Position numbers and translations under genes: made by a program. Under the pieces are notes generated by a model. The model was given only the letters and a program-made list of their open reading frames with translations. It made no database searches and was not told the DNA's origin. Shown here piece after piece: positions 18,168-27,250 of a stretch of 64,000 bases of DNA. Each line of letters starts with the position of its first letter. Position 1 is the stretch's first letter. The DNA lies in the NCBI RefSeq assembly GCF_003014555.1, contig NZ_PYGE01000010.1, positions 1-64,000 on the forward strand. Reading direction: 5' to 3'. Source of the DNA: Haloactinopolyspora alba (lineage in GTDB: Bacteria > Actinomycetota > Actinomycetes > Jiangellales > Jiangellaceae).

Positions 18168-19867
18168 CCCGGACGAACACCGTTCGAGCGGGCGACACCG
18201 CCTGGACCAGGTGTCCGCACTGCTCGTCGTACCTCTACGTGAAGCGGCTGAACCGCAACGACAAGGTCTGCCCGGACTGCCGGCACCACCTGCGGATGCC
18301 GCTGGACGAACGCCTCGAGCTGCTGCTCGACGGTGGTTCGCTGCGGATGCTGGACGAGGTGCCGGCCTCGGCCGACCCGCTCGGGTTCGTCGACTCGAAG
18401 CCGTACCGGCAACGGCTGGCCGAGGCGCGGGAGCGCACCGGCCGTGCCGACGCCGCCGTCGCCGGAACCGCCACGGTCGGCGGCAGTCCGGTGGTCGTGG
18501 CGGCGCTGGATTTCGCCTTCATGGGCGGCAGCGTCGGCACGGTGGTGGGCGACATCCTGGTCCGGGCGGCACAGCTGGCCGGCGAGACGCGGACGCCGCT
18601 GCTGCTCGTCTCCGCGTCCGGCGGCGCCCGCATGCAGGAGGGCTGCCTGTCGCTGATGCAGCTGGCCCGCACCTCGCAGGAGATCGCGCGGTTGCGCGAG
18701 TCCGGGGTGCTGGTTGTCAACGTGAACACGAACCCGACGTTCGGCGGCGCCACCGCGTCGTTCTCGTCGCTGGGCGACGTGATCGTCGCCGAACCCGGCA
18801 GTCTGATCGGCTTCGCCGGCCCGCAGGTGATCCGGCAGACCGTCCGTGAGGAGCTGCCGGCGGGGTTCCAGACCGCCGAGTTCCTGCACGAGCACGGCCT
18901 GGCGGACCTGGTCGTGCCGCGCGAGAGCCTGCACGAGACGCTGGCCGGGCTGTTCCGGCTGCACCGCGCCGACACGGCCGACGGTGCGGCCGGGCATGGC
19001 CGGGGTGAGCCGCGCCGCCTGTCGACCCGGGCGCCCGCGCCGGCACGGGCGTGGGACGTGGTGACGCGCGCCCGGAACGTGGGCCGGCCCACCACGCTCG
19101 ACTATCTGCACCAGCTCGCCGACGAGTTCGTCGAGCTGCACGGCGACCGGGTGCACGGCGACGACCCCGCCGTCGTCGGCGGCATCGCCCGGCTGGCCGG
19201 GCGCAGCGTCGTCGTCATCGGGCACCAGAAGGGCCACGACACCGCCGAGATGGTGCACCGGAACTTCGGGATGCCGCACCCCGAGGGCTACCGCAAGGCG
19301 ATGCGGCTGATGCACCACGCCGAACGGTTCGGGCTGCCGGTGGTGACGTTCGTGGACACCGCCGGTGCCTATCCGGGCCTCGAGGCGGAGGAACGCGGAC
19401 AGGGCGCTGTCATCGCCGAGTGCATCGCCACGATGGCGCGGCTGAGCGTGCCCGTGGTGAGCGTGATCACCGGCGAGGGCGGCAGCGGCGGCGCTTTGGC
19501 GCTGGCGGTCGCCAACCGGGTGGTCATGCTGCAGAACGGCTACTACTCGGTGATCTCGCCGGAGGGCTGCTCGACGATCCTCTGGGGCAGCGCCACCCGG
19601 GCGCCGGACGCCGCGGCGCAGTTGCGGCTGACCGCGGCGGACCTGCAGGAGTTCGGCGTGGTCGACGAGGTCGTGCTCGAGCCGGACGGCGGTGCGCACG
19701 AGGACCCGGCCGGCACCGTCGACCGGGTCGGCGAGACCGTCGCCGCCGTCCTCGCCGAGCTCGGCACGATGTCCGGCGACGAGCTCGTCGCGCACCGGCA
19801 CGCGCGGTTCGACGCGTTCGGCCGGCTCGGCGCGGACGCTGAGACGGTCCGGGCGGGGGCGGCATGA
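18164..19867 (+). CDS. Acetyl-CoA carboxylase carboxyltransferase, fused AccD-AccA
   Basis: One 567-residue chain joins both carboxyltransferase subunits. The beta part (about 1-270) has the zinc finger [20 protein letters not shown] and [14 protein letters not shown] plus [19 protein letters not shown]. The alpha part (about 290-560) has [36 protein letters not shown] and [15 protein letters not shown]. It transfers CO2 from carboxybiotin to acetyl-CoA. Together with the next two genes it supplies malonyl-CoA to the pathway. Actinomycetes usually use AccA-B-E type complexes, so this split-type enzyme is probably pathway-specific. GTG 18164 overlaps the preceding stop. Confidence 0.92.
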   Translation: MTRTNTVRAGDTAWTRCPHCSSYLYVKRLNRNDKVCPDCRHHLRMPLDERLELLLDGGSLRMLDEVPASADPLGFVDSKPYRQRLAEARERTGRADAAVAGTATVGGSPVVVAALDFAFMGGSVGTVVGDILVRAAQLAGETRTPLLLVSASGGARMQEGCLSLMQLARTSQEIARLRESGVLVVNVNTNPTFGGATASFSSLGDVIVAEPGSLIGFAGPQVIRQTVREELPAGFQTAEFLHEHGLADLVVPRESLHETLAGLFRLHRADTADGAAGHGRGEPRRLSTRAPAPARAWDVVTRARNVGRPTTLDYLHQLADEFVELHGDRVHGDDPAVVGGIARLAGRSVVVIGHQKGHDTAEMVHRNFGMPHPEGYRKAMRLMHHAERFGLPVVTFVDTAGAYPGLEAEERGQGAVIAECIATMARLSVPVVSVITGEGGSGGALALAVANRVVMLQNGYYSVISPEGCSTILWGSATRAPDAAAQLRLTAADLQEFGVVDEVVLEPDGGAHEDPAGTVDRVGETVAAVLAELGTMSGDELVAHRHARFDAFGRLGADAETVRAGAA

Positions 19868-20430
19868 GCGGCGGCGAGGAAACGGCCGTGGACGTGCCCG
19901 CCGAGGCGCCGGCCGCGGAGGCTGTCAGCGGGCCGGAGCGGCAGCGGCTGATCAGTCACCTGCGGTCGGAGGCGTCGGCGCTGCTGACCCAAAGCGGCGA
20001 GCCGGTGCAGGTGGTCGAGCTGACCGCCGGCGACTGCTCGGTGCGGCTGGAGCGCCCGGCGCCGGTGAGCGCGCCCGTCGCACCGGGCAACGTGCCGGTC
20101 GCGGCGCCTGAAGCGAACGGGCAGGTGCCCGGGGCATCCGCCGACGGGCTCGGCGGACCGGCCGGCGAGGACGACGGCACACCGGTGCACCCGGTCCGCG
20201 CGCCGCTGGTGGGCACCTTCTACCGGCGTCCCGGGCCGGACGCGAAACCGTTCGTCGAGGTCGACGACCAGGTCGAGGCCGGCCAGACGCTGGCGATCGT
20301 CGAGGCGATGAAGCTGATGAACGAGATCCGCAGTGACCGGGCCGGCCGCGTCGTGGCCGTCCGTCCCGCAGACGGCCAGATGGTCGAGTTCGACGAGGTG
20401 CTCGTCGAACTGGCCGTCGCGGACGCCTGA
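19864..20430 (+). CDS. accB: Biotin carboxyl carrier protein of acetyl-CoA carboxylase
   Basis: A 188-residue AccB. The C-terminal biotinyl domain has the biotinylation motif [10 protein letters not shown] and the thumb-region signature [18 protein letters not shown]; a Pro/Ala/Gly-rich linker (about residues 65-110) precedes it. It carries CO2 between the biotin carboxylase and the fused carboxyltransferase. ATGA overlap with accDA upstream; a 28-bp gap leads to accC. Confidence 0.93.
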   Translation: MSGGEETAVDVPAEAPAAEAVSGPERQRLISHLRSEASALLTQSGEPVQVVELTAGDCSVRLERPAPVSAPVAPGNVPVAAPEANGQVPGASADGLGGPAGEDDGTPVHPVRAPLVGTFYRRPGPDAKPFVEVDDQVEAGQTLAIVEAMKLMNEIRSDRAGRVVAVRPADGQMVEFDEVLVELAVADA

Positions 20431-20458
20431 CCTCGACCGCCGCGCTGAGGAGACTCGC

Positions 20459-21817
20459 GTGTTCGACAAAGTACTCATCGCCAACCGCGGCGAGATCGCC
20501 GTCCGGATCGTCCGGGCCTGTCGTGAGCTCGGCATCGCCACGGTGGCGGTCTACTCCGACGCGGACGAGGACAGCCTGGCGGTCTCGCTCGCGGACGAGG
20601 CCGTGCGCATCGGCCCCGCGCCGGCGACGGCCAGCTACCTGAACATCCCCAACGTGATCGGCGCGGCGCTGAAGACCGGCGCCGACGCGGTGCACCCCGG
20701 CTACGGCCTGCTGTCCGAGGACCCGTACTTCGCCGAGATCTGCGCCGACCACGACCTCACCTTCATCGGCCCGTCGCCGTCGGTCATGGAGGCCGTAGGC
20801 GACAAGGCCGTCGCCCGGCAGGCGATGACCACCGCGGGGCTGTCGCTGCTGCCCGGGACCGTCGACCCGGTGCACACCTTCGACGAGGCGAACGACGTCG
20901 CCGAGGAGATCGGCTACCCGGTGGTCATCAAGGCCTCGGCCGGCGGGGGCGGGCGCGGCATCACCGTGGTGCGCCGGCCCGACGATCTGCGCGAGGCGTA
21001 CCGGCGGACCCGGGCGACGGCGCAGGCGGTCTTCCGCAACCGTGACGTCTACCTGGAGCGCTACCTCGACCGCGCCCGGCACGTCGAGGTCCAGGTGCTC
21101 GCCGACGCACACGGCGACGCCGTGCACCTGGGCGAGCGGGACTGCTCGGTGCAACGGCGGCACCAGAAGCTGGTCGAGGAGGCGCCGTCGCCGGGCGTCT
21201 CGCCGCAGCTGCGCGACGAGCTGGGCAAGGCCGCGCTGACCGGCGCCACCGGTGTCGGCTACCGCGGCGCGGGCACCATGGAGTTCCTGCTCGACGACGA
21301 CGGCCACTTCTGGTTCATGGAGATGAACGCCCGGGTCCAGGTCGAGCACCCGGTCACCGAGATGGTCACCGGGGTCGACATCATCGCCGAGCAGATCCGG
21401 GTCGCCGCCGGGCAGCCGCTGTCGTTCACCCAGGACGACGTCGCCCTGGACGGGCACGCCGTCGAGTTCCGGATCAACGCCGAGGACCCGGCCCGTGACT
21501 TCGCGCCCACGCCCGGGCGGCTGGACGTCTTCCATCCGCCGGGTGGCCCGTGGACCCGGGTCGACACCGCCTGCCGTCAGGGCGACCGCATCCCGCCGCA
21601 CTACGACTCGATGATCGCGAAGCTCGTGGTCTGGGGGCCGGACCGGGCGGCGGCACTGGACCGGGCCGGCCGCGCCCTGGACGAGTTCGTGATCGCCGGC
21701 GGCGGTGTCCACACCACCACCGGCTTCCACCGCGCCGTCGTCGACCACCCGGAGTTCCGATCCGGCGACGTGCGCACGGACTTCCTGACCCGCCACCCAC
21801 CGGAGGAGCTGACATGA
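20459..21817 (+). CDS. accC: Biotin carboxylase subunit of acetyl-CoA carboxylase
   Basis: A 452-residue ATP-grasp enzyme: KVLIANRGEIAVRIVRACRE, the glycine-rich loop KASAGGGGRGI, RHVEVQVLADAHG and EMNARVQVEHPVTEMVTG. It carboxylates biotin on AccB using bicarbonate and ATP. GTG 20459 (product MFDKVLIA) is preceded by GAGGAGA; an upstream in-frame extension to 20333 has no ribosome site. The stop overlaps the fabD-like start. Confidence 0.95.
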   Translation: MFDKVLIANRGEIAVRIVRACRELGIATVAVYSDADEDSLAVSLADEAVRIGPAPATASYLNIPNVIGAALKTGADAVHPGYGLLSEDPYFAEICADHDLTFIGPSPSVMEAVGDKAVARQAMTTAGLSLLPGTVDPVHTFDEANDVAEEIGYPVVIKASAGGGGRGITVVRRPDDLREAYRRTRATAQAVFRNRDVYLERYLDRARHVEVQVLADAHGDAVHLGERDCSVQRRHQKLVEEAPSPGVSPQLRDELGKAALTGATGVGYRGAGTMEFLLDDDGHFWFMEMNARVQVEHPVTEMVTGVDIIAEQIRVAAGQPLSFTQDDVALDGHAVEFRINAEDPARDFAPTPGRLDVFHPPGGPWTRVDTACRQGDRIPPHYDSMIAKLVVWGPDRAAALDRAGRALDEFVIAGGGVHTTTGFHRAVVDHPEFRSGDVRTDFLTRHPPEELT

Positions 21818-22773
21818 CCCGGACCGCCCACATCTTCCCGGGACAGGGGTCGCAACGCGTCGGCATGGGCCGCGACCTGGCCGACCAACACCCGCGAGCG
21901 GCCGAGCTGTTCGCCGCCGCCGACGAGGTACTCGGCTTCGAGCTGAGCCGGCTGTGCTGGGAGGGCCCGGAGGAGGAGCTGCGCCGGACCGAGATCACTC
22001 AGCCGGCCCTGTTCGTCGCCTCGCTGGCCATGCACCGGGTCCTCGACGAGTACCTGCCGCCACCGGTCGTCGTTGCCGGTCACAGCCTGGGCGAGTACAC
22101 CGCCCTGGTCGCCGCCGGCGTGCTGGACTGGACGTCCGCGCTGCGGCTGGTGCGCCGGCGCGGCGAGCTCATGGCAGCGGTCAACGAGAGCACCCCGGGC
22201 GCGATGGCCGCGGTGATCGGGCCGGCGGCCGCTCAGGTCGAACGGTGGTGCGCCGCGGCCGGCGACGGCCACGACCGCCTGGTCGAGATCGCCAACCACA
22301 ACGACGACACGCAGACCGTCGTCTCCGGAACGGTCGCCGGCGTCGCCGCGCTCACCGAGCACGCCCGTACGCACGGCCCGGCCGACACCCGCGTGACGAA
22401 GCTCGGCGTCGGCGCGCCGTTCCACTGCTCGCTGATGCGGCCCGTAGAGGCGGAGTTCGCGCGGGAGCTGGACGCCGTCGAGTTCGCCACGCCGCGCATC
22501 CCGGTCGTGTCGAACGTCGACGCGAGCACCGTCACCACCGGGCGGCAGGCGCGTTCGGCGCTGCGGGCGCAGCTGGCCGGTGCGGTGCGCTGGCGCGAGA
22601 GCATGGACACGATCGCCGGGCACGGCGTGGACGCGTTCGTGGAGGCCGGTCCGGGGCGGGTTCTCACCGGGCTGTGCCGGCGCAGCCGCCCGGACATCAC
22701 CTGCCACTCGGCCTCGGACGCGCGTCGCGTCGACAGGCTGGTCGCCGAGCTCGCCGTGGCCCAGCCGGCATGA
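21814..22773 (+). CDS. Malonyl-CoA:ACP transacylase (FabD-like)
   Basis: A 319-residue acyltransferase that loads malonyl onto the ACP. The catalytic Ser lies in VVAGHSLGEYTALVAAG, with GQGSQRVGMG at the N-terminus, QPALFVASLAM and the late His in GAPFHCSLMRPVE. In-cluster presence removes dependence on the housekeeping FabD. Both ends overlap their neighbours by four bases. Confidence 0.94.
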   Translation: MTRTAHIFPGQGSQRVGMGRDLADQHPRAAELFAAADEVLGFELSRLCWEGPEEELRRTEITQPALFVASLAMHRVLDEYLPPPVVVAGHSLGEYTALVAAGVLDWTSALRLVRRRGELMAAVNESTPGAMAAVIGPAAAQVERWCAAAGDGHDRLVEIANHNDDTQTVVSGTVAGVAALTEHARTHGPADTRVTKLGVGAPFHCSLMRPVEAEFARELDAVEFATPRIPVVSNVDASTVTTGRQARSALRAQLAGAVRWRESMDTIAGHGVDAFVEAGPGRVLTGLCRRSRPDITCHSASDARRVDRLVAELAVAQPA

Positions 22774-24209
22774 CCGGCGACCGGTCGGGCGCCCGCCCCG
22801 TCACCACCGTCTTCCTGGCCTGTTCGATGCCGACGTTCATGGCCGGCCTGGACAACCTGGTGGCGGTGACGTCGCTGAACGTGATCCGGCTCGACCTCGG
22901 TGCCGACGCGGCTCACCTGCAGTGGATCTCCACCGCCTACATGGTCGCCTTCGCCGGGCTGTTGCTGGTGGCGGCCGGCCTCGGCGACCGGTGGGGCCGG
23001 CGCCGGGTGTTCGTCACCGGCATCGTGGTGTTCACCGCCGCGTCGCTGGCGTGCGGGCTCGCCGAGACGACGACCCAGCTCATCGCCGCCCGCGCCGTGC
23101 AGGGCGTGGGCGCGGCCACGCTCACGCCGTTGTCGTTGACCATCCTCGCCGGAGCCGTCCCCGAACGCCGGCGCGGACTCGCCGTCGGGCTGTGGAGCGC
23201 CGCCAACGGCGCGGCCATCTCGCTCGGCCCGCTCGCCGGTGGCGCCATCGCGGAGGGTCTGGACTGGCGATGGGTGTTCTGGATCAACGTGCCCATCGGC
23301 GTGGCGGCCGTCGTGCTGGCACGAAGCCGGCTGCCCGAGAGCCGCGGTGCGGCGAGCCGGATCGACGCCGTCGGCATGGCCGCGGCGTGCGCGGCGATCG
23401 TGGCGGCGATCTGGGCCGTCGTGAACGCGCCGGAGCGGGGCTGGACGTCGGGTCCGGTACTGGTGGCCGCCGTCGTCGCGCTGCTGGCGGCCGTGTTCTT
23501 CACCCGGTGGGAGCGGCGGACGGAGGCCCCGTTGCTTCCGCCGCGGCTGTACCGGATCCGCAGCTTCACGCTGACCAACCTGGTGACGCTGTGCATGCAC
23601 GTGGGCGTGTTCGGCTCGATCTTCCTGCTGGCTCAGTTGTTGCAGGTGGCGCACGGGTACGGGCCGTTCGACGCCGGGCTGCGCACCATGGCCTGGACGG
23701 TCATGCCGATGCTGGTGGCTCCGGTCGCGGGAGTGCTGACGCAGCGCATCGGCGGCGGCCCGCTGATGGCGGGCGGCCTCGCGCTGCAGGCGGCCGGGCT
23801 GGCGTGGATCGCGTCGACGGCGGCGCCCGGGCAGCCGTTCACCGAGATCGTCGGGCCGATGGTGGTGGCCGGAACCGGCATGGGGCTGGTGTTCGCCCCG
23901 ACGGCCGCGGTGGTGCTGTCGTCCGTGCGGCCGGAGGAACACGGCCTCGCCTCGGGGGCCAACACCACGGTGCGCGAGCTCGGGGGCGCCCTCGGGATCG
24001 CCGTCCTCGGCACCGTGTTCCAGGCTCGGGGCGGCTACGCAGACCCGCAGCGGTTCGTCGACGGCGTCACCGCCGCGCTGTGGGTCGCCGTGCCGGTGGT
24101 CGCCGTCGGCGCGGTGCTGGCCCTGCTGATTCCTCGTGGTTCCGGTGCGACCGGCGGTGCGACGGTGCAGGTCGACGACGTGTCGTCGGCCGGGGCGCGA
24201 TCTCGATGA
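22770..24209 (+). CDS. MFS exporter, DHA2-type (about 14 TM)
   Basis: A 479-residue major facilitator with about 14 hydrophobic segments. It shows GLGDRWGRRRVFVTGIVVFT (motif A) and ARAVQGVGAATLTPLSLTIL (motif C region), typical of the EmrB/QacA drug:H+ antiporter group. It is translationally coupled to the transacylase gene and is the last gene of the operon, so it likely exports the product or gives self-resistance. Confidence 0.9.
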   Translation: MTGDRSGARPVTTVFLACSMPTFMAGLDNLVAVTSLNVIRLDLGADAAHLQWISTAYMVAFAGLLLVAAGLGDRWGRRRVFVTGIVVFTAASLACGLAETTTQLIAARAVQGVGAATLTPLSLTILAGAVPERRRGLAVGLWSAANGAAISLGPLAGGAIAEGLDWRWVFWINVPIGVAAVVLARSRLPESRGAASRIDAVGMAAACAAIVAAIWAVVNAPERGWTSGPVLVAAVVALLAAVFFTRWERRTEAPLLPPRLYRIRSFTLTNLVTLCMHVGVFGSIFLLAQLLQVAHGYGPFDAGLRTMAWTVMPMLVAPVAGVLTQRIGGGPLMAGGLALQAAGLAWIASTAAPGQPFTEIVGPMVVAGTGMGLVFAPTAAVVLSSVRPEEHGLASGANTTVRELGGALGIAVLGTVFQARGGYADPQRFVDGVTAALWVAVPVVAVGAVLALLIPRGSGATGGATVQVDDVSSAGARSR

Positions 24210-24230
24210 CACGTCATAGGATTGTTTCCG

Positions 24231-24881
24231 ATGACGACCAGCCGCACGTCGCGACCCGGCGCCGAGCAGTCGTTGCTGACCAAGGCCGGCTACCACCACG
24301 GCAACCTGCGAGCGGCGCTGATCGAGGGCGCCGTGGCGCTCGTCCGCACGCGCGGCACCCGGCGGTTCACGCTGTCCGAGGCGGCCCGGGTGGCCGGCGT
24401 GACCAGTGCGGCGCCGTACCGGCACTTCGACAGCCGCGAGGCGTTGCTGGCGACGGTCGCCGAGCGGGGCTTCGAGCAGTTGCGCGCGGCCATGGGGTCG
24501 GTCGAGCCGGAGGCGTTCGACGACCCGATGGACGGGGTGATCGCGCTCGGTGTGCGCTACGTGGAGTTCGCGGAATCGGAGCCGCAGATCTTCAAGCTGA
24601 TGTTCTCGGTCGACGATCGGCTGCCGGCATCCGAAGCCGGGCTCGCGGCGCTGGAGATGCTCACCCGGACGCTCGAGTCCGCCCATCGCGCCGGGCGGCT
24701 GAACGTCGACGTCGACACCGCGACCCGAGCGGCGTGGGCGCTGGCACATGGCGTGGCCACGCTGCGCATCGACGGCATGCGCACGTTCGGGGGCGCGGAC
24801 GGCGACGACGCGTCGGCCACGCTCCGAGCGTTGCTGCGCGGCCTGGACAGCTCGCCGGCGCCGCACTCGCACGTGTCCTGA
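24231..24881 (+). CDS. TetR-family regulator with WHG-type C-terminus
   Basis: A 216-residue regulator. HTH: GTRRFTLSEAARVAGVTSAA, then PYRHFDSREALLATVAERGF. The C-terminal part (RYVEFAESEPQIFKLMFSVD) is like the WHG ligand domain. ATG 24231 is favoured; TTG 24222 is possible. It lies 21 bp after the exporter gene and may control the operon (palindrome at 8061) and/or the downstream gene, whose promoter holds TAATGGTCATTA. Confidence 0.85.
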   Translation: MTTSRTSRPGAEQSLLTKAGYHHGNLRAALIEGAVALVRTRGTRRFTLSEAARVAGVTSAAPYRHFDSREALLATVAERGFEQLRAAMGSVEPEAFDDPMDGVIALGVRYVEFAESEPQIFKLMFSVDDRLPASEAGLAALEMLTRTLESAHRAGRLNVDVDTATRAAWALAHGVATLRIDGMRTFGGADGDDASATLRALLRGLDSSPAPHSHVS

Positions 24882-24919
24882 CCCGCTGTCCGGCGGTGTC
24901 CGCCGGGAGTCCCGGCCGG

Positions 24920-24960
24920 TTGACGGCATGTGTTGCGTATTCCTATGTTAATGGTCATTA
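24920..24960 (+). promoter_or_regulatory. Promoter with overlapping palindromic operator
   Basis: TTGACG (24920-24925), an 18-bp spacer and TATGTT (24944-24949) form a good sigma-70-type promoter. TAATG-GT-CATTA (24949-24960) overlaps the start-site region. It drives the small membrane protein and hydrolase genes; the adjacent TetR protein is the likely binder. Confidence 0.6.
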
Positions 24961-24988
24961 CATTACCTGCGCGGAAACAGGAGATCGA

Positions 24989-25249
24989 ATGTCGCCGTCC
25001 CCCCGACGCACACGCACGATTTCTCGCGGAATTCACCTGACGGCGGCGTTGCTCCTGGGCACGTACGTGTACGCCCCCGATCACGTCACCGACGGGATGC
25101 GAATGCCGATGATGGTCCTCGTCGTGCCGGCGGCGACGCTGACCGGCCTGTTCATGTGGAAGCAGGCGGCCGTGCGGGCGTGGTTCGCCCGTATCGGTTC
25201 CGGGCGCGGCGGCCCTCGCGAGAGCGACCGCATGCGCTCGGGCTCGTGA
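24989..25249 (+). CDS. Small two-helix membrane protein (86 aa)
   Basis: The product begins MSPSPRRTRTISRGIHLTAA and has two hydrophobic segments (HLTAALLLGTYVYA; MMVLVVPAATLTGLFMW), then a basic tail. AGGAGA precedes ATG 24989. Its last bases overlap the hydrolase gene start (GTGA), so the two are one operon. I recognise no family with certainty; function unknown. Confidence 0.7.
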   Translation: MSPSPRRTRTISRGIHLTAALLLGTYVYAPDHVTDGMRMPMMVLVVPAATLTGLFMWKQAAVRAWFARIGSGRGGPRESDRMRSGS

Positions 25250-26748
25250 AGGCGACGATTCCGGGCCGCGGGTCACGGCGGCGGGTCGCGGTCGCCGGCG
25301 CCTCGATCGCCGGGATCATCCTGCTCGGGGTCGCCGGGCGCCTGCTGGCCGGCTCGGGTGCGGGCTGGGAGCCCGCGCCGTACACCGCCGACCCGCTGGC
25401 CGACGACCCGCCGGAGATCGCCGCGGCGTCGGGGTCCCGACCCGAGGCCGGGCCGTACGACGTGCGCCGCGAGGAGACGTCGGTGCCGGTCCGCGGCGAC
25501 GATCTCGACGCCACCGTGTTCGCGCCGGACGCTCCCGGCGAGTTCCCCGCGGTGGCGTTCGTGCACGGCGCCGGCGGCGGTGGGCGCGAGTCGTTCTTCG
25601 GGCTGGCGGAGCGGTTCGCGCGGGCGGGCATCGTCGCCGTCGCCTACGACAAACGCTCGGACTACTCCTACCTGTTCAACCGCGATTTCGGACAGCTCGC
25701 CGAGGACGCGGTCGCCGTGGTGCGGGTGATGCGCGAACGTCCGGACGTGGACGCCGACCGCGCGGGCCTGTGGGGGCTGAGTGAGGGCGGCCGGGTCGTG
25801 CCGCTCGCGGCCGCCGGCGCCCCCGAGGTCGGCTTCGTCGTCACCGTCGGCGGCGCCGTCCGTGGTCCGCTGCGCAACACGGCATGGTCGGTCGCCGAAG
25901 GGCTGGCCGAGGCCGGCGCACCGAGTGGCGCGGCCCGGCTGGCGGTACGTGTGCTCGGCGGCGGGACGATGTTCACCCTGCACCTCGACCCACCGCAGAA
26001 CGTGTGGACCGACGTCGGCCAGCCGGCTCTGGTGGTGTACGGAACCGAGGACTTCCTCGTCCCGCCCGCCGAGAGCGCACGCGGCATCGTCGACGATCTC
26101 GAGCGGGGCGGCAACACGTCCTACGCCGTGCGGTTCTTCGGCGGTGCCGGGCACGCGCTGCGCCTGGGCGGCGACTACGCGCCGGGCTACCTGCGCACCA
26201 TCACCGACTGGATCACCGGCCTGCCCGGCAGCGCGGCCGACGGGCCGCGGGTCGCGGGGTCGCTGCCGGAGCAGCGCTTCGCGACCACGCCGATCCTGCG
26301 CACGCCCTGGTACGGCGGCACGGCGGCGCTGGTGATCACGGTGGCCGCGGCGCTGGCCGGCACCGCCGTGGTGCCGCGGCTGCTCCGTCGGCGGCTCGGA
26401 ACGCCGGAGGTCCGGTGGTACGGGGTCGTGCGGCCCGTCCGGCGGGCGGCGCGTGCGAGCGTGCTGGCCTTCGCGGCGCTGTGGGCGTTCGTCGGGCTCC
26501 TGATCGGCCTCGGATACACCCGCAACGGTGTCGGGTGGCTGTTCCAGGCGGGCTGGGGAGCCGTGCGGATCGGGGCGGTCGCCGCGGTGGTCGCGGCGGC
26601 GGTGGCGGCGGTGAGCGTCGGTACCGCGCGCCGCCGCGGGTGGCGACCCACGCCCGCGCAGGCGGGAACGTTGTGCTCCTACGCCGGGGTGGCGGTGCTG
26701 ATGCTGCTCAACGTCGCCTACTGGGGCGTGTTCGAGCCGACCTGGTGA
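25246..26748 (+). CDS. Membrane-anchored alpha/beta hydrolase
   Basis: A 500-residue protein with an N-terminal anchor (ASIAGIILLGVAGRLLAG), an exported-type hydrolase domain (about 80-330) and three to four C-terminal transmembrane helices. Catalytic residues visible: nucleophile Ser in LWGLSEGGRVVPL, Asp in YGTEDFLVPP, His in GGAGHALRLG; FVHGAGGGGRE is the oxyanion region. It resembles dienelactone-hydrolase/BAAT-like esterases; substrate unknown. GTG 25246 overlaps the small membrane protein gene. Confidence 0.82.
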   Translation: MKATIPGRGSRRRVAVAGASIAGIILLGVAGRLLAGSGAGWEPAPYTADPLADDPPEIAAASGSRPEAGPYDVRREETSVPVRGDDLDATVFAPDAPGEFPAVAFVHGAGGGGRESFFGLAERFARAGIVAVAYDKRSDYSYLFNRDFGQLAEDAVAVVRVMRERPDVDADRAGLWGLSEGGRVVPLAAAGAPEVGFVVTVGGAVRGPLRNTAWSVAEGLAEAGAPSGAARLAVRVLGGGTMFTLHLDPPQNVWTDVGQPALVVYGTEDFLVPPAESARGIVDDLERGGNTSYAVRFFGGAGHALRLGGDYAPGYLRTITDWITGLPGSAADGPRVAGSLPEQRFATTPILRTPWYGGTAALVITVAAALAGTAVVPRLLRRRLGTPEVRWYGVVRPVRRAARASVLAFAALWAFVGLLIGLGYTRNGVGWLFQAGWGAVRIGAVAAVVAAAVAAVSVGTARRRGWRPTPAQAGTLCSYAGVAVLMLLNVAYWGVFEPTW

Positions 26749-26776
26749 AGCGCCGCCGCGACCGACGATCATCGAG

Positions 26777-27187
26777 CTACGCCGTCAGCAGGCCGACGCC
26801 GAGGGTCCCCAGGCCGGCGGCGAGCATCAGCGCGCCGATCCACACCAGCCAGATCAGCCGGTTCGGCGAGGTGCGGCCGCGGCCCATGGACGAGAAGAAG
26901 AACCCGGCGGGCATCAGGATCGCCGCGATCGGCACCCCGGTGCGCGCGAGCCATGCTGCGACCCCGTCGAGGCTGGTGGCGTCGGTGAGCACGGCCGTCA
27001 GGAGCCCGAGCGTGACGAACATGCCGGCGTGGCCGTGCCCGGCGCGGGCGAACGAGCGTTGGAAGTCCGTCGCGGGCACCGAACCACGCACGATGCGGGT
27101 GAGGTACCAGCCGCCGGACTCGATGGTGATCGCGGCGAGCAGAAGGACGCCGGCGAGCCGGGTGGCTTCGGTGCTGAGTTCGAGCAT
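26777..27187 (-). CDS. Four-helix membrane protein of unknown function
   Basis: A 136-residue protein with four hydrophobic helices (LAGVLLLAAITIESGGWYL; GHAGMFVTLGLLTAVLT; GVPIAAILMPAGFFFSS; LIWLVWIGALMLAAGLG). It is divergent from the TetR gene at 27251, and the palindrome between them suggests it is that repressor's target. No recognised catalytic motif. Confidence 0.75.
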   Translation of the reverse strand: MLELSTEATRLAGVLLLAAITIESGGWYLTRIVRGSVPATDFQRSFARAGHGHAGMFVTLGLLTAVLTDATSLDGVAAWLARTGVPIAAILMPAGFFFSSMGRGRTSPNRLIWLVWIGALMLAAGLGTLGVGLLTA

Positions 27188-27212
27188 GACGACCTCTCCG
27201 AGTCAATTCACT

Positions 27213-27234
27213 AACACTGTTATGAAACAGCGTT
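27213..27234. promoter_or_regulatory. Inverted repeat between divergent TetR and membrane genes
   Basis: AACACTGTT-ATGA-AACAGCGTT, nine-base arms with one mismatch, lies in the 63-bp divergent region. It fits a TetR operator controlling both genes. Confidence 0.65.
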
Positions 27235-27250
27235 GGGTTATTCTCGTCAA

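Noticed and set aside
22233-24929. 898-codon open frame antisense to the exporter and transacylase genes
   Set aside because: Arg/His/Gly-rich composition without any domain; it is the usual high-GC mirror of the real plus-strand genes, which have clear motifs.
22580-25249. Very long plus-strand frame spanning exporter and TetR genes
   Set aside because: Out of frame with three well-supported genes; only its last 86 codons (from ATG 24989) encode a plausible protein, annotated separately.
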